Part shown: positions 11,216 through 60,066 of the stretch, in pieces
Layout of the letters: every line of letters starts with the position of its first letter
How positions within the stretch are numbered: the first letter of the stretch is position 1
From: Cololabis saira
Lineage: Eukaryota; Chordata; Actinopteri; Beloniformes; Belonidae
DNA: 64,000 bases
Direction of reading: 5' to 3'
NCBI RefSeq assembly: GCF_033807715.1
Contig: NC_084599.1
Coordinates: forward strand, 25,493,625 to 25,557,624
Notes under the pieces: model-generated
The model's database searches: none
Seen by the model: the letters and a program-made list of their open reading frames with translations, nothing else
What the model was told of the DNA's origin: nothing
Position numbers and translations under genes: made by a program

Positions 11216-13560
11216 TTAATTGAACCGTCTAGCTGTGATATCAAATAATTAAAATATTCAAATAATCAACTATTACAAAAGTTGGAAGAAAAACTGACCT
11301 TTATTTAAGAACAGTAGGGCTTCTGAAAGTATATTTATTCACAATCCGCAATCTGCAACAATTCGCAATCCCTAGAAACAAGCTTCATCAGCATGATGTG
11401 AAACGTAGCGACAATGTCTACATACTGAACTGTAAGGAGGTTGTGAGGTATCCTCCCATTTGACTTCTGTCTTCAGGTCAGAATCTCAAGGTTGTGACCT
11501 CTCCTCTCTTATTTATTTTTCATGTTCTAACAACTGCTCACATATCAGTGCTAATAACCATCATCTGGAAAAACTGTTTGAAGTCAGATATACATGAGGT
11601 TGATATGAGGAAAAAGTTAAGGTGCTAAAAGACCTGGAACGTGATGTTTCTGTTTCAGGCAGGATCCAGGGATTTTTATTGACTATTCTTCTCTTTTTAG
11701 GTTCTGTGAGATGTAGTTTTCTACCAGACGACGGATCATTGTTAACATCTTTAAACATATTGAGTCAACATTTGCTAGTTGCTGCAAGAAACAAACAATA
11801 AAGAACTTTCTATCATTATCAAAGGTCAATTCTGAGTTTCCCAATGCACTCAAATATAAAGTACACATAGCACAATTAGTTTTTTGCATCATTTTGATGT
11901 CCTTCTTGTCTGCTAAATTTTGTGTTTCTGTACGAGCTTGGATGACACCACCAAGTCCCTCTGCAGCCAGACAGGTTTATCTATCTTCTCCAGGTTAAAA
12001 TATGGAGTTGTGTAAAAACATTTTAGATGTAAGATGAGGACACTGTTGGAAAATATGGAAAAAGTGAAAAAAGTGAATAATGGGGGTTGTTAACATTTAC
12101 TTTTTTTAGACTCTTATGAGTGTGAAGAACCACAGAGAAGTAAATGAACTATGTTTATAGAAATGTGCCTCCTTTCCAAGATTATTCTTAATGCAATAAC
12201 ATCTACACAGGAAGATGGAGAAGATTTGAAGCCAAGCAAGCACTTTAAAAACAGCAACCACTGACCAAAGTGCTGAGCATAGGAATAAACTAACCCACAT
12301 CCTGAAGAAGATTTAAAATGGACAAAGAAGAATCCTTTTAACGATTGTCTAATGGCAACAAATTCCCATATTTGGGAGCCACAACAGCAAACACCCTGTC
12401 CTGCTGTATCCGTGGCACGCAGGAGCAGCTGTTAAACTGATCTGAGTGACCGGGACAGACGGTACAAGTGCAGCAGCACAGGGAAGTAGGAAAAGGACAA
12501 ACCAGTTAAATATTTATAAACAAATAAAAGAATTATAAAAAGTGATTGGTAGGCAGCCAGTGCAGTGAAGCTAACACAGGAGTAATGCGCTCTCTCTTTC
12601 ATGTTCTGTTTCACTGAGCTGACTGTTCAGTCTAAAATCCTAATCCATTTTAAAACCCAGATTTATGACAGTAGGCTTACCATACTGTGCCAGAGGGCCC
12701 ATGTTCACAGGGGAAGCTCCACTAGTGACACCAGGACCAAAATATCCAAACAAGTTCAAAACAGTCCTGAATGGTCTAGCATAGACGCAGCTTTAATTTA
12801 ACGCTTTTGAGGACTCCTCACATCGGGGGACCATTTGTGATTAAGTCTCTCACCTTGCCAGGGTTTCAACAAAGCTGGAGTGATGCCTAACACCTTCCCT
12901 CTGCACTCAGTTGTATTCCACCTCTTCTTCCTGGAAAAAAAAAATCACAGACAAGTGTGCTCAGAAATAGACATAACAACATGTCCACACGTATACACCG
13001 GCAGGTGAATGGACATGACAGTATGAAGGAATGAGGACTGGTGGACCTTACTTTTAGATAATTTTCCAGCGTCTGTTCAATAGTCACTTCAGGATTAAGC
13101 TTCAGAAACTACTGGTTTGAAGCTTAAATGTGTTTTTTGGCTTGGATTTTCAGAGGGAGGACTGACACGTAGGGAAAGAATCGGATTGCCGCCACCACAC
13201 TCATCAGTCACTCAAAGTGACAACTACAGAGACCAGTGCCTTTTTATTTGTACCAGAAGCTTTACATGTTTATTTATAAAGTACTACATTTTAAAGCCTT
13301 AAGTGACAATTTTAGGGGCAATTGTCTTCGCTTAAGTATTAACTTAATTTTTCAGCCCTCCAATTAAAAAAACTTTTTTTTTTCTTCCTCTCTCTTCATT
13401 GAAATTACTTGCCTTGTCACGCCTTCCTCCTCTTTTTCTCCAACCTACTGTTGCCTAATTTCCATCAGCACCCTTTGGGTCAACAGTGCAGATGGCGATA
13501 GTTGTTAAACCAGAGATGAACTAATCCAGTATGGGGTTAAAGAGTCTTGTTATTGCATGT
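11216..13560. other. Intergenic, nothing recognised
   Basis: AT-rich spacer with only short, unrelated open frames on either strand. I see no exon with paired splice signals and no recognisable repeat ends. Confidence 0.5.
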
Positions 13561-13584
13561 TGTCATAACCTGGCCCATAGGCCA
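13561..13584 (-). repeat. Second copy of the LTR terminal 24 bases
   Basis: This repeats the + strand beginning of the LTR (13666-13689) exactly, in the same orientation, on the far side of the tRNA-like sequence. The match is 25 bases if the T before each copy is counted. It is followed by a tandem 11-base repeat (ggccaggtcta, 13580-13590 and 13591-13601) that leads into the tRNA body. Confidence 0.9.
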
Positions 13585-13595
13585 GGTCTAGGCCA

Positions 13596-13662
13596 GGTCT
13601 AGTAGTATGATTCTCGCTTCGGGTGCCAGAGGTCCCGGGTTCAATTCCTGGATGAGCCCCCA
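13596..13662 (+). pseudogene. tRNA-Pro(CGG)-derived sequence with CCA tail, fused to an LTR
   Basis: The sequence matches tRNA-Pro from about position 9 to the 3' end: D arm ggtctagtagtatgattc, anticodon loop ttcgggt (anticodon CGG), T arm ggtcccgggttcaattcctg, acceptor strand gatgagcc, discriminator C and then CCA. The CCA is added after transcription, so a mature tRNA was copied. The first acceptor strand (positions 1-7) is absent and the anticodon stem has one broken pair (gccag against ctcgc), so this is not a functional gene. Three bases (ttt) separate it from the LTR, which is the spacing of a primer binding site read on the minus strand. Confidence 0.85.
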
Positions 13663-13665
13663 TTT

Positions 13666-14035
13666 TGTCATAACCTGGCCCATAGGCCATGACGAAAAAT
13701 GGAAAACAACACAGCGCAAATAAATATATGCTATTTATTTTAAAGAAAAATACAGCAACGCAAAATATATCAACTTATGAGGTGTGGAGATCAGCATCAG
13801 TAGTGTCAGTGTGTGTGAATGTGGAAAATGTGTGGCGCGTGTTGTTAAGAAAAATAGAATCAAAACCAAGCAAATGAATGGGGCTGGCAGGGAAGCGAAG
13901 CCACACTGAAGGCAGTGAGGTTTTATAGACTGGAACACTGGGCCCAGGTGCTCCAAATCAGCCCAATCAGCTCATCTCACATCAGACTCCTCAAAGACAA
14001 ATAGAGAGAAAGTTAGGCATGCCCACAATTTGACA
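13666..14035 (-). mobile_element. Solo LTR (370 bp), tRNA-Pro-primed retroelement
   Basis: The ends form the inverted pair TGTCA...TGACA. On the minus strand a TATA box (TATAAAA, complement of 13921-13927) lies about 110 bases from the 5' end, and an AATAAA signal (complement of 13734-13739) lies about 185 bases further on, giving U3-R-U5 order. Immediately after the 3' end come AAA and TGGGGGCTCATCC, a tRNA-Pro primer site. No gag, pol or env coding is present. Ty3-like and retroviral origins are both possible. No matching target-site duplication is evident, because the tRNA-side flank is rearranged. Confidence 0.75.
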
Positions 14036-15196
14036 GGCTAATGTTTAGTCTGGTGTAGGTTTTTACATCAGATGACACAATCATCTGCATTCATTTGAAT
14101 TTATGACCTTTAGATTCTGTGACGTTATTAGAAATTTTCGCTGCCGGTATTAGTAAATGACATAATCAAAAGGTTGTTGCAGAGTTTTTAATTATATTCA
14201 AGTGAAACAATTTACTATACACTCAATGTGTGCTCTTGCAGATACTGAAATATCTTTGTCTTGAAGTACATACCTCTGATTTCTAATATACACTCACAAG
14301 CCAGTTTTTTAAGTATACAATGTGAATAAAAAAAACACTGATAAATGTATTATTGCTGAATTATGTAATCAGATCATAGAATCCAATGAGTTGCAAATAT
14401 GACACTGGCCTGACCCCCTGAGGCTGCATTGGCTGCTTGTGTAAACAAGTCTTGTCTATGATAGAAGAAGCAAGAGAAAAGAAATAAGTAAAAGCATTTC
14501 CTTTTAGGCTACTTTAGATGGAAAGTGTATGTGTTTGTGTATGTTTAAATCTACTTGAACCACATATTCTGGACTTCACAGTCTTGGTTAATATTCATTA
14601 TACAGCCTGATTCCTTACTCATTGATTAGAAATCCAAGACAAAGAATGATTAGATATGGAAGCAATAATATATTATATGCATTCTATAATCAATTAAATA
14701 AGGTGAAAGGCTAACCGTATTATTTCTGTTGGACCTGTTAATTAACATTTAATTTATAGTAGGCTATAGTGCTTACGTTGCGGTTCACCTATGACGATGT
14801 ATTCACATGTATAACGTACACTCACGTTATGACGCCCAAGGAGATGCCGTTCAGCAAACACTGCATTTATATTCAAATGTAAGATTTTAATATTTCCCTA
14901 CCAAATTTGGGAATTTTATTTGTCATAATATATACAATCATCACAAAGCAATCCACGTGTAGAGGAGATTGCTTAAAAAATATAGTATATTTGTGTGACC
15001 ATTTTAATCAGGCTAAAACGAGGACAGCCAACTCGCGGGTCCTGAGTGTTGAACAAAAAGAAGTTAGCAGCGGCTGCAGTTGTTGGTGTCCCTGGTGACA
15101 ATTTACACAAACTACAAATCCGTCTCTGGTTTATTCCTCAGAATATTCTGAAGAATCCCAGGATTGTTGGCCTGAGGAAGGGATAAAGCACCAACC
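14036..15196 (+). promoter_or_regulatory. PSMD1 upstream region and 5' leader
   Basis: AT-rich until about 14,800, then more balanced. Two tgacg motifs (tatgacgat near 14793 and ttatgacgcc near 14827) are possible CREB/ATF-type sites. The leader up to the start codon contains no intervening ATG in its last 100 bases. No TATA box at a suitable place is evident. Exact start of transcription cannot be set from sequence. Confidence 0.3.
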
Positions 15197-52207
<37,011 letters not shown>

Positions 52208-52258
52208 AGGCCTCCAACAGCAGAGGTGTGTTTCACGCAAACTGTTGGAGCGGATTTT

Positions 52259-52264
52259 AATAAA
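52259..52264 (+). promoter_or_regulatory. PSMD1: Proximal PSMD1 poly(A) signal
   Basis: AATAAA lies 51 bases after the stop codon. A mariner MITE begins 24 bases later, about where cleavage would be expected. Confidence 0.5.
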
Positions 52265-52287
52265 GTCGAGAGAGTATCTGGAATATA

Positions 52288-52652
52288 CAGGACTGTCTCA
52301 GAAAATTTGAATATTGTGATTTTCTGTAATGCAATTACAAAAACAAAAATGTCATACATTCTGGATTCATTACAAATCAACTGAAATATTGCAAGCCCTT
52401 TATTATTTTAATATTGCTGATCATGGTTTACAGCTTAAGAAAACTCATATCCTATCTCAAAAAATTTGAATATTCTGGGAATCTTAATCTTAAACTGTAA
52501 GCCATAATCAGCAATATTAAAATAATAAAAGGCTTGCAATATTTCAGTTGATTTGTAATGAATCCAGAATGTATGACATTTTTGTTTTTTTAATTGCATT
52601 ACAGAAAATAAAGAACTTTATCACAATATTCAAATTTTCTGAGACAGTCCTG
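52288..52652. mobile_element. Mariner/Tc1-type palindromic MITE, copy B
   Basis: Same ends (CAGGACTGTCTCAGAAAATT) and near-complete palindrome as copy A at 42225. The left flank is TA, while the right flank is TG, a decayed duplication. Confidence 0.85.
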
Positions 52653-52687
52653 TGTGTGTGACCGATCCAGTGGAGAAAGGTTTAGGT

Positions 52688-53371
52688 TAGGGTTGTCCCA
52701 ATCAGGTTTTTTTTAGCTCTCGATCCGATCTCGATCACTTGAGTTTGAGTATCTGCGAATCCCGATTTTTCCCGATCCAATAACTTTTTTTGGCTCCCGA
52801 TACATTTCTGATACTTTCTCCAGATTGGATACATTTTGGCAACATATTAAAAAAAAAAAAAAAGTTTCTTTTATTGCCCATTGGAGAACAACATGGACAT
52901 ATATTTCAACAAAGCTTATCAGCACTGGTGCCACAAAATGTAGAAACATGAAATTGTAAACTAAAACAAAAAGTGCAGAATAGTGCCATAACAAAAATAA
53001 ATATTTAACTTCAAAAGAGGTAGTTGAATGACATCCAGTCAAACTCACAAACACAAGAAAATTAAAATACTTTTTGGCTTAACCTTTGTGCAACATTCTG
53101 AATGGCATGAACTGAATAGCAGCAGCTTAATGCAACATGAACATATATAACATTTCACAATTCAAACATGTAAACCATGTTATTTTCACTTCGTCACTTC
53201 TGGAAGTGACGCCAGCCGCCGACCGGAAGTGGCGTTAAATGCAACGATATATAAAACGATTTAATATATATTAAAAACATTAATAACTAGGTATGTCCCG
53301 ATACTTTTTTGGCCGATACCGATGTTTTGAAAATACCGTGATCGGGCAGCCGATCAATCCGGCCAACACTA
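52688..53371. mobile_element. hAT non-autonomous element (TAGKGTTG ends)
   Basis: The exact 8-base duplication GTTTAGGT (52680-52687 and 53372-53379) flanks ends TAGGGTTGTCCCAATC and, on the other strand, TAGTGTTGGCCGGATTGATC. Cgatcc- and gatcgg-type words repeat near both ends. It sits in the probable 3'-UTR intron of PSMD1. Confidence 0.82.
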
Positions 53372-53931
53372 GTTTAGGTGTTATAAAGTCTGGTCTGATC
53401 TCCCGACGGCTTCCTGTCGGACCGTCGTGAGGGAGTCGCATTACCTGATAACGTATAAAGCAGCGTCTGTGCTGCCGTCTTAAAAGCCGTAACAGGGTTT
53501 TAGCCGCCGCTGCTGGAGGAATCAAAACATCTCTGCCATCTCCAACACCGGCTCGCCAGGCAGCACCGCGGGGCGGTTTGTTGACTCCTGGCTGCTTGTG
53601 GTGTTTGTGTTGGAGCGGCGTCTCGCTGGCTCCCGTGCAGGAGTGCACCGTTGCATGTGATGAGACCGACGAGCTGTCGATGCCCAAATGCCTCTGCAGA
53701 TGATTTGTCATTGCTTTATGAGGCTCCAGAGTTGTGTGGCAGATTTAGCACCGCTAATATCGGTGTCAGGCTGACTTCATGGGTTTGGTTTGGATGAGGG
53801 AGACGCCAACAAGCCCAGTGGTTACCGGGACGAGTCTTTGGTCGAGTCTTTGGTCCCGGAACACAAACCAGTCGCAGCATTCTGACGGATCACCAGCAAG
53901 TCCCCACAAAGGTTTTCACTTGACTGATAAG

Positions 53932-54668
53932 CAGAGCTGGGTAGAGTAGCCAAAAATTGTACTCAAGTAAAAGTACTGTTACTTCAGAATAATATGACTC
54001 AAGTAGAAGTAAAAAGTAGTCATCCAAATAATTACTTGAGTAAAAGTAAAAAAGTACTTGGTGAAAAAACTACTCAAGTACTGAGTAACTGTTGAGTAAT
54101 GTCTGATTTATTTTTTTAACACAACCATTCAAACGGACAAAAGTACAAAATAATCATCTTCAGGCAAATTAAACCAATAAAATAATAAAATAAATTAATA
54201 ACATTTATAAAAAAATCAAAAATAGCTTAAATTCAAATAATCTTAAAGTAAAATAAGTAAAATAATAACAGAATAAAAAAATAAATTAAGCACAAGTAGC
54301 ACAAAATTTGAAGCCTTTGTACTTTTCTTTTTTAACCAGGCAGAACTAGAACAAGCCCATGAACTCATATAAACTCTGTGTGTGTTTGAGTCTGTGTAAA
54401 TGGGACAAAACATGCAAAAAAACTAACATTTTTCCCAAAGAATCACCCAGTGATGTCATGAGATTGACGCGTACGTGGATAAAAGGGATAAAAGAAAAGT
54501 AACAGCTCAACGTAGCGGAGTAAGAGTAACAGTTTCTTCTTCACAAATCTACTCAAGTAAAAGTAAAAAGTATAGTGATTCAAAACTACTCCTAAAAGTA
54601 CTAAATTTCCCAAAACTTACTCAAGTAAATGTAACGGAGTAAATGTAACTCGTTACTAACCAGCTCTG
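53932..54668. mobile_element. hAT non-autonomous element (CAGAGCTGG ends)
   Basis: An 8-base duplication with one mismatch (CTGATAAG at 53924-53931, CTGATGAG at 54669-54676) flanks ends CAGAGCTGGGTAG and CAGAGCTGGTTAGTAACG. Dense subterminal repeats of the type ctcaagtaaaagta occur at both sides. It is a well-represented teleost group and has no coding sequence. Confidence 0.88.
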
Positions 54669-54833
54669 CTGATGAGTTATAGTCAGAAATATTTTCGTGC
54701 GTTGGGACTAAATCTGTCTTTTTTTTTTATTATTATTTACATTTTCTTCAGTAAATATGCTAAACCTATTGTGAGTTTGATTATTCCAGTGAAGTGTAAC
54801 ACTCCTTTCTTTGTTTTTCTTCTCTTCCTCCAG

Positions 54834-55010
54834 GTATCCGAAGATACGAGCCCCCGTCATTCTGCTCCCGTTTGTGCATCTGTGTATCCATCATCTCTGC
54901 TTCACCTGTTTTTTTGCAAGTTTCTTTCTTGTTCTAGCTGCTCATTTGCCTCACAAGGCAGTGTTTTACAATTTCATCTTGTGTAACTCTGTTTGACCAA
55001 TAAAAAAGAA
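54834..55010 (+). other. PSMD1: Probable PSMD1 terminal 3'-UTR exon
   Basis: A strong acceptor (tttttcttctcttcctccag) is followed by a pyrimidine-rich, non-coding exon ending at AATAAA (54999-55004). Human PSMD1 has one more exon than the 24 coding exons seen here, consistent with a 3'-UTR exon. The stop codon would be 18 bases before the final junction, too close to trigger nonsense-mediated decay by the usual 50-base rule. Confidence 0.55.
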
Positions 55011-58000
55011 AAAAATTATATACATAAAAATTGTAAACTGTAGTGTTTTTAGCAGGAGGTGTTTCACCAGGTTTCTCTCTAATCCTGCACCGTTTGACTG
55101 GTTTACATTTGCAGCAGCTGCTGTCCTCCCAGCGGCTCGTCTACTGTTCAAATGCTAAACAGCTCTGGGTGGCGGGAGCTTCCAGACCGACGGTCAAATC
55201 CAGGTCGGCTTCAGTCTGATGCGTTTGACCAGAGAACGGAAAACTTGTCAGATTATGTTTGATCCAGTGATGTTATTAGACCTGCTGACATCGTCATTAG
55301 TTACTCTGACTGTAGGAACAGGGAGTTTAATGTGAGCGGTTCTTTCCATTGACCGTGAACTCGTTTTGGCTCCAGTTTGAAAACTTGCCATCTGCAAAAG
55401 CGTGATTACTGTTAAACATTTATGGTCTCTTGACACGCAAACTTTTGAAAACCTGAACCGTCCGTCGGCAGCTTGATCCCGAGGGGGAATGGGGTGGATA
55501 CGGGGTGACAGCGCGGTGACGTGGCAGACCAGGACCGGCTACAGCGTGAAGCGGCAAACGGACCAGAGTGAACCTTGACTACCAAAACGAACGTGTGGCG
55601 CCGTTTCCAAAGCACGTGTTGTTCACTTCTTAAATGACAAACGGCTTCAAACAACGACTAATAACCTCGAGCTGGAACGCTTCATCATAATCGAACCTGG
55701 AAAAGTTAAGACGACATAAACGTCTAGACAGTATTTCTGCTGATAGTTTGTAAATTCTTTTTTATTTCTCACCTGGATGGACATCAAGATCTCATTCAGG
55801 TGTGACGTGCACGAAAATAATTTTCTGCATTTTTAATGCATTTGCATTAAAAAAAACAGTTTCACGTTAGTTTTAAGTATAAAGTGTAACAAAACAGCCG
55901 TCAAACTGCTCTGGGCTCTTGTTCATATGGGATCAAAACTTGTGAAATGTAATCCTATAGTGCTGGATGTATCATTTGATGCATGAATTTTGGAGACCAC
56001 CCCCAAAATTAAAATAAATACAATAAAACAAAGTGAAAATAATTACTCTATGTATTCATAGTGACACAATTATTTAAAAACTGTTAGACACAATTTGGAG
56101 TGTTTTTAATGTATAAAACACACTTTAAATTATAAAAATGTGGACTTTCTGTGTATTTTATGTAATAAAGGGTATAAAATACTATACTACTATAATAAAG
56201 GGTTAAGGAATTAAAGCGTCAGAGCTTTCTCTCACTCTAAAGTACACTCATATTTCTTTGGCTCTTGCATATTGAACAAAATACAACAGATGAATCCAAA
56301 CTGCCCATACTTTGTTGTTTTTTTAACGTGATGGAGTTTATTATCTCCGAGCGCCCAGTGTTCCTGCCTGACGGTACGTGGAGAATGAAGCTTCCTGTGG
56401 AAAAGTGGTTTGGGAGTCGAGGCGGCGATGATGCTGCAGGCGGTTGTTTTATGCATCACGTGCTGGAATGCCTCTTGTTTGACTTTCTGCGTGTAAATAT
56501 GGTGGAAAGCAGCTGTCAGGGGTGATTTGCTGCTCGTCCGCTCCCGTCGCAGAACCCATTCATGTGCATTTCTGCCAGACGTCTCGTCTAATCAGTTCCT
56601 CCCCTCACGTTCCTGCAGGCTGCCCCCGGTAACGGGAGACTGCCTGAGATTCCACAGTGAAGCCTCTGAGGTCCAGCTTTGGCCTTCGGCACCAACCTTT
56701 CACTTTCACTGCTCCCTCACTTCCAGCACCTCCTAAATATAGTCCACAACTCTCTATTACAGAGCCACATTCCTGCAGATGCGGTAACGTTGTGTATCCG
56801 TACATACTGTAGGGGAATCTTCCATTATTTTCCAAACCCCCACCCTGGTTTCCATCCTCATTTCCAGCAAAGATGGGTTGAGGTCAGTCTTCACTTCCAG
56901 TACATCTCAGTAAATCATGGGTGGGGTTACGTGGAGATATGTGGAACATCTGCGTCTCTTCAAAGCCACATTTCATAGTTTTCACACTTCCTCCGTTGAG
57001 GGCGTGGACCCCTTCCTCCTCAGTCTGGTTTCTACACCTGGAAAACTCACAGCTGACATGAATCAGTTACTCAAGCGAGAAGCTTTGAAACCTCTCGAGC
57101 ATTTTTCAGGCATGTTTAACTTCAGATCTCTGCCTCATAAGTGCTTTACTCTCCCTGGGATGATATTTCCACTGAAATTGGGGATGCGAGCCTTCAGCAC
57201 GGCCCGGGGTGATAACGTTGTTCTCACAAAACCAAATCTCTGACCTCTAACCTTGTGCTTTTTCTGATGTTTATTTTGTTACTCCAAATCCCCTAATGAC
57301 TTCCACAAATCTCCTTACAAGGAAAGTCTGCCCGTCTCGGAGGTGGCGGGGACCTGAGGTCTGTCAGCAGACTGTTGGAGCAGCTGCTGAGGAAGCCAAG
57401 TGGGCTGAGCAGACACGGCGTGTAGTCACCGTCTGCGGATGCGGCGATGTGACTGTTGCTGAAAGGATGGAGGCTCGGTAGCGCTCTCCAAGCAAACAAG
57501 TGGACCCACCAGAGAGCGGCCGGTCGGGGCAGCCGGTGTGCGTGTGTGGCATGTGGACGGGCTCGGACTTCCACAGATGTCCTGGCAGGGCCGGAGCGGC
57601 CGCTGAGTGAGACGCCGGCGGTCCGTGATGGAGCACTGGATGTTCTCGCTGCTCAGGCCCAGGATGATGTGGCTTTTGGCCTCAACCTCCGTCAGCTTCA
57701 TACGATCGCTAATAAAAACAAGACATGGTACAAAACTGTAGATGAGAGAAGCTGCCTTAATAAACACATTCAGTGTTTCATCTTCACTTTCAATATGACA
57801 TGAATGAGATTTGAAAATCTCCCAACTAAACCTTGAAATGTTTCCAGAGCTTTTTCAGATGTTCCTCTTGCGTCACCAGCCGTTGCAGAGTTCCTGTTCA
57901 TTATTAAAGCATGAAAACAAAATATTTGTTGCCACACTTTTTTACCTCAAATTATTAATGATTATGTAAAAGGAGAAGGGAGTTACTTCTGTATCTGTCC

Positions 58001-58486
58001 TGTTTATCGGAATTTTTCCCTTGATTTTTGTCCCAGAAAAAGAAAAATCCCCCCATAATGCTGCTGCCGCCACCATGTTTCCCCGTAAGGATGATGTTGA
58101 AGATGTTCCTGTCTGGTTTCCTCAGGTCACATGATTTAATGAGGTGTGATTTTATTGCGGTCACTACCACGCTGGTCTGATCGGTGGAGTCCTGCACTCA
58201 CGCTTGCTCTTCTGTAAGGTTCTCCTAGTTCTGTGAACCTAAATAGGCTTTTCTGATCATCTTTGGTTGAGATCAGTCTCTTCAGCTGGGTAATCAAATC
58301 TAGTAAAACTGTTTGAAGACTCCTCTTCCTCCTCTTTGTAATGATTTTGTGATTTGAGCAGTGAGTGAAGACAAATACATGGACGTTACTGGGAGGGTGC
58401 TCACACATCCTTGCACCATCGTAGACTCTGGACTTGTTGCTGGTAACAGTCTAGATGGTCCCACTTCTCCGTATTCAACGAAAACT
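55011..58486. other. Intergenic 3' of PSMD1, no assigned gene
   Basis: No gene is recognised. In human the next gene would be ARMC9, but I see none of its exons. One exon-like minus-strand stretch ends at about 57704: after acceptor-like tttttattag the frame reads MKLTEVEAKSHIILGLSSEN, then loses protein-like character. I do not recognise it. Confidence 0.4.
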
Positions 58487-59295
58487 AATTAAAGCTGCAA
58501 GCAGCGATGAACGGGCCCTCGCACTCATGGCCACCAACCCCCCCCCCCCCACCCCCCCCCCCCTCCCCAGGTTCCCCCCACATTCCTAGGTCAATAACAC
58601 TATAAAAAGTGCCTTTGCTGTTCACAGAAAACTCAACTTATCATCATAAGCATATCAGAAATGACACCATCCACGACTCTCTATGTCAAACCTTTCAAAA
58701 GTTATGGCAGAAAATAGGAACTATGAAATATGGACCAATCAGATGAAGGGGGGGGGGTGCACTTTTTGGCGTCTATCGTCGCCACGGTAACGCTTTTGAA
58801 AGAGAAAAGTAATGCGCGTAGTCCCAGGATGGAGAAGCACATTTTGATGTATAACACACCTGGGTGCACGTTACGGTTCGGGCGAAGAAGCAGCCGAAGA
58901 AATGGCATAAATTGCGCCAAAATAACACGATTAATTCAAAATGGCCGACTTCCTGTTCAGTTTCGGCCATGGCGCCAAGAGACTTTTATTTAAGTTGCGA
59001 CATGATACAGGTACCGATTTTCGTGAATGTACGTCAAACCGTATTGTGGGGCTTGAGGCACGAAGTTTTCTAGGGGGCGCTGTTGAGCCATTAGGCCACG
59101 CCCATTAATGCAAACCATTAAATATCAAATTTTTCGCCAGGCCTGGCTTGCGTGCAAAATTTGGTGACTTTTGGGGCACGTTTAGGGGGAAAAAAGGCCC
59201 TCATTTCGTCTGAAGAAAAATGAGGATAACAAAAAAACAACACAAACTCCTACAGATACAATAGGGCCTTCGGACTGTCAGTGCTCGGGCCCTAA
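58487..59295 (+). mobile_element. Abundant teleost dispersed repeat, class unresolved
   Basis: It begins aattaaagctgcaagcagcg then gggccctcgca, and ends cagtgctcgggccctaata, wording that recurs widely in teleost genomes. The gggccc-gcac words near the two ends are loosely inverted. An impure C run (58537-58563) lies near the left end. I cannot assign it to Helitron, hAT or another class. Confidence 0.55.
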
Positions 59296-60058
59296 TAAGC
59301 ATCTGTGTAACCACAGTAAACATGTCCATGGTCTGACCCTCCATCCATCCAGGCGCCTCCAGAGATCTCGTCACTGCCTCTGGACAGGTTTAACATTGAC
59401 ATCATGAATAGAGAGTTAAATGAGTTAAATGTGCACAAATATGAGAAATTCGGCGTTACAAGAAAAGGTAGATGAAAAGAAGCCCGAGCTCTCTGACGCT
59501 TACCTGCCGCAATCCATGTTTTTACACACGCTCGTCTCCAGCGTCACTGGATGTCGCATTTGTCCTCGGTTGACTATTTTCGCAACAGCGGTCGCAGTCA
59601 TTTGTCCAAAACAAAACCATAGATGTATCTGTCCATCTGGTTAAACTTGAGATCAACTACTTCTTTGTTTTGAGGAGAACCTCAGAGAGTTATGCTCTTG
59701 AAAGAAGTCTCGCGAGATGTAATTTCATGATTATGCTCATTTCCAAAACACTAGATATCCAGCACACTGGGGCCTGATCTTGTCGCAATTTCATAATTTT
59801 CGCTCTTTTGCAGAAAAAAAAGGAGTGTAATGGAACTCCAGTTGTCTCATTCGGGGATGTGAATCTATAAACAGGCGCAGGGCAAATGGTTCATCTTCTA
59901 AAGGTCACTCCAACTCAACTCCAAGTAAAGGGAGAGCAGCATATTCTGTCACGACTTTCTGGAGAAATGTGGCCTGACTGTGTCTGATGGTAATCAGTGT
60001 TATTTTTTCGTATCACTGTTTTCTAACAGTAGATATTTGCAGAGATGGTGCTGGTTTA
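59296..60058. other. Intergenic, nothing recognised
   Basis: Short frames only, with no repeat ends or splice-supported exon. Confidence 0.45.
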
Positions 60059-60066
60059 CTGGTTTG

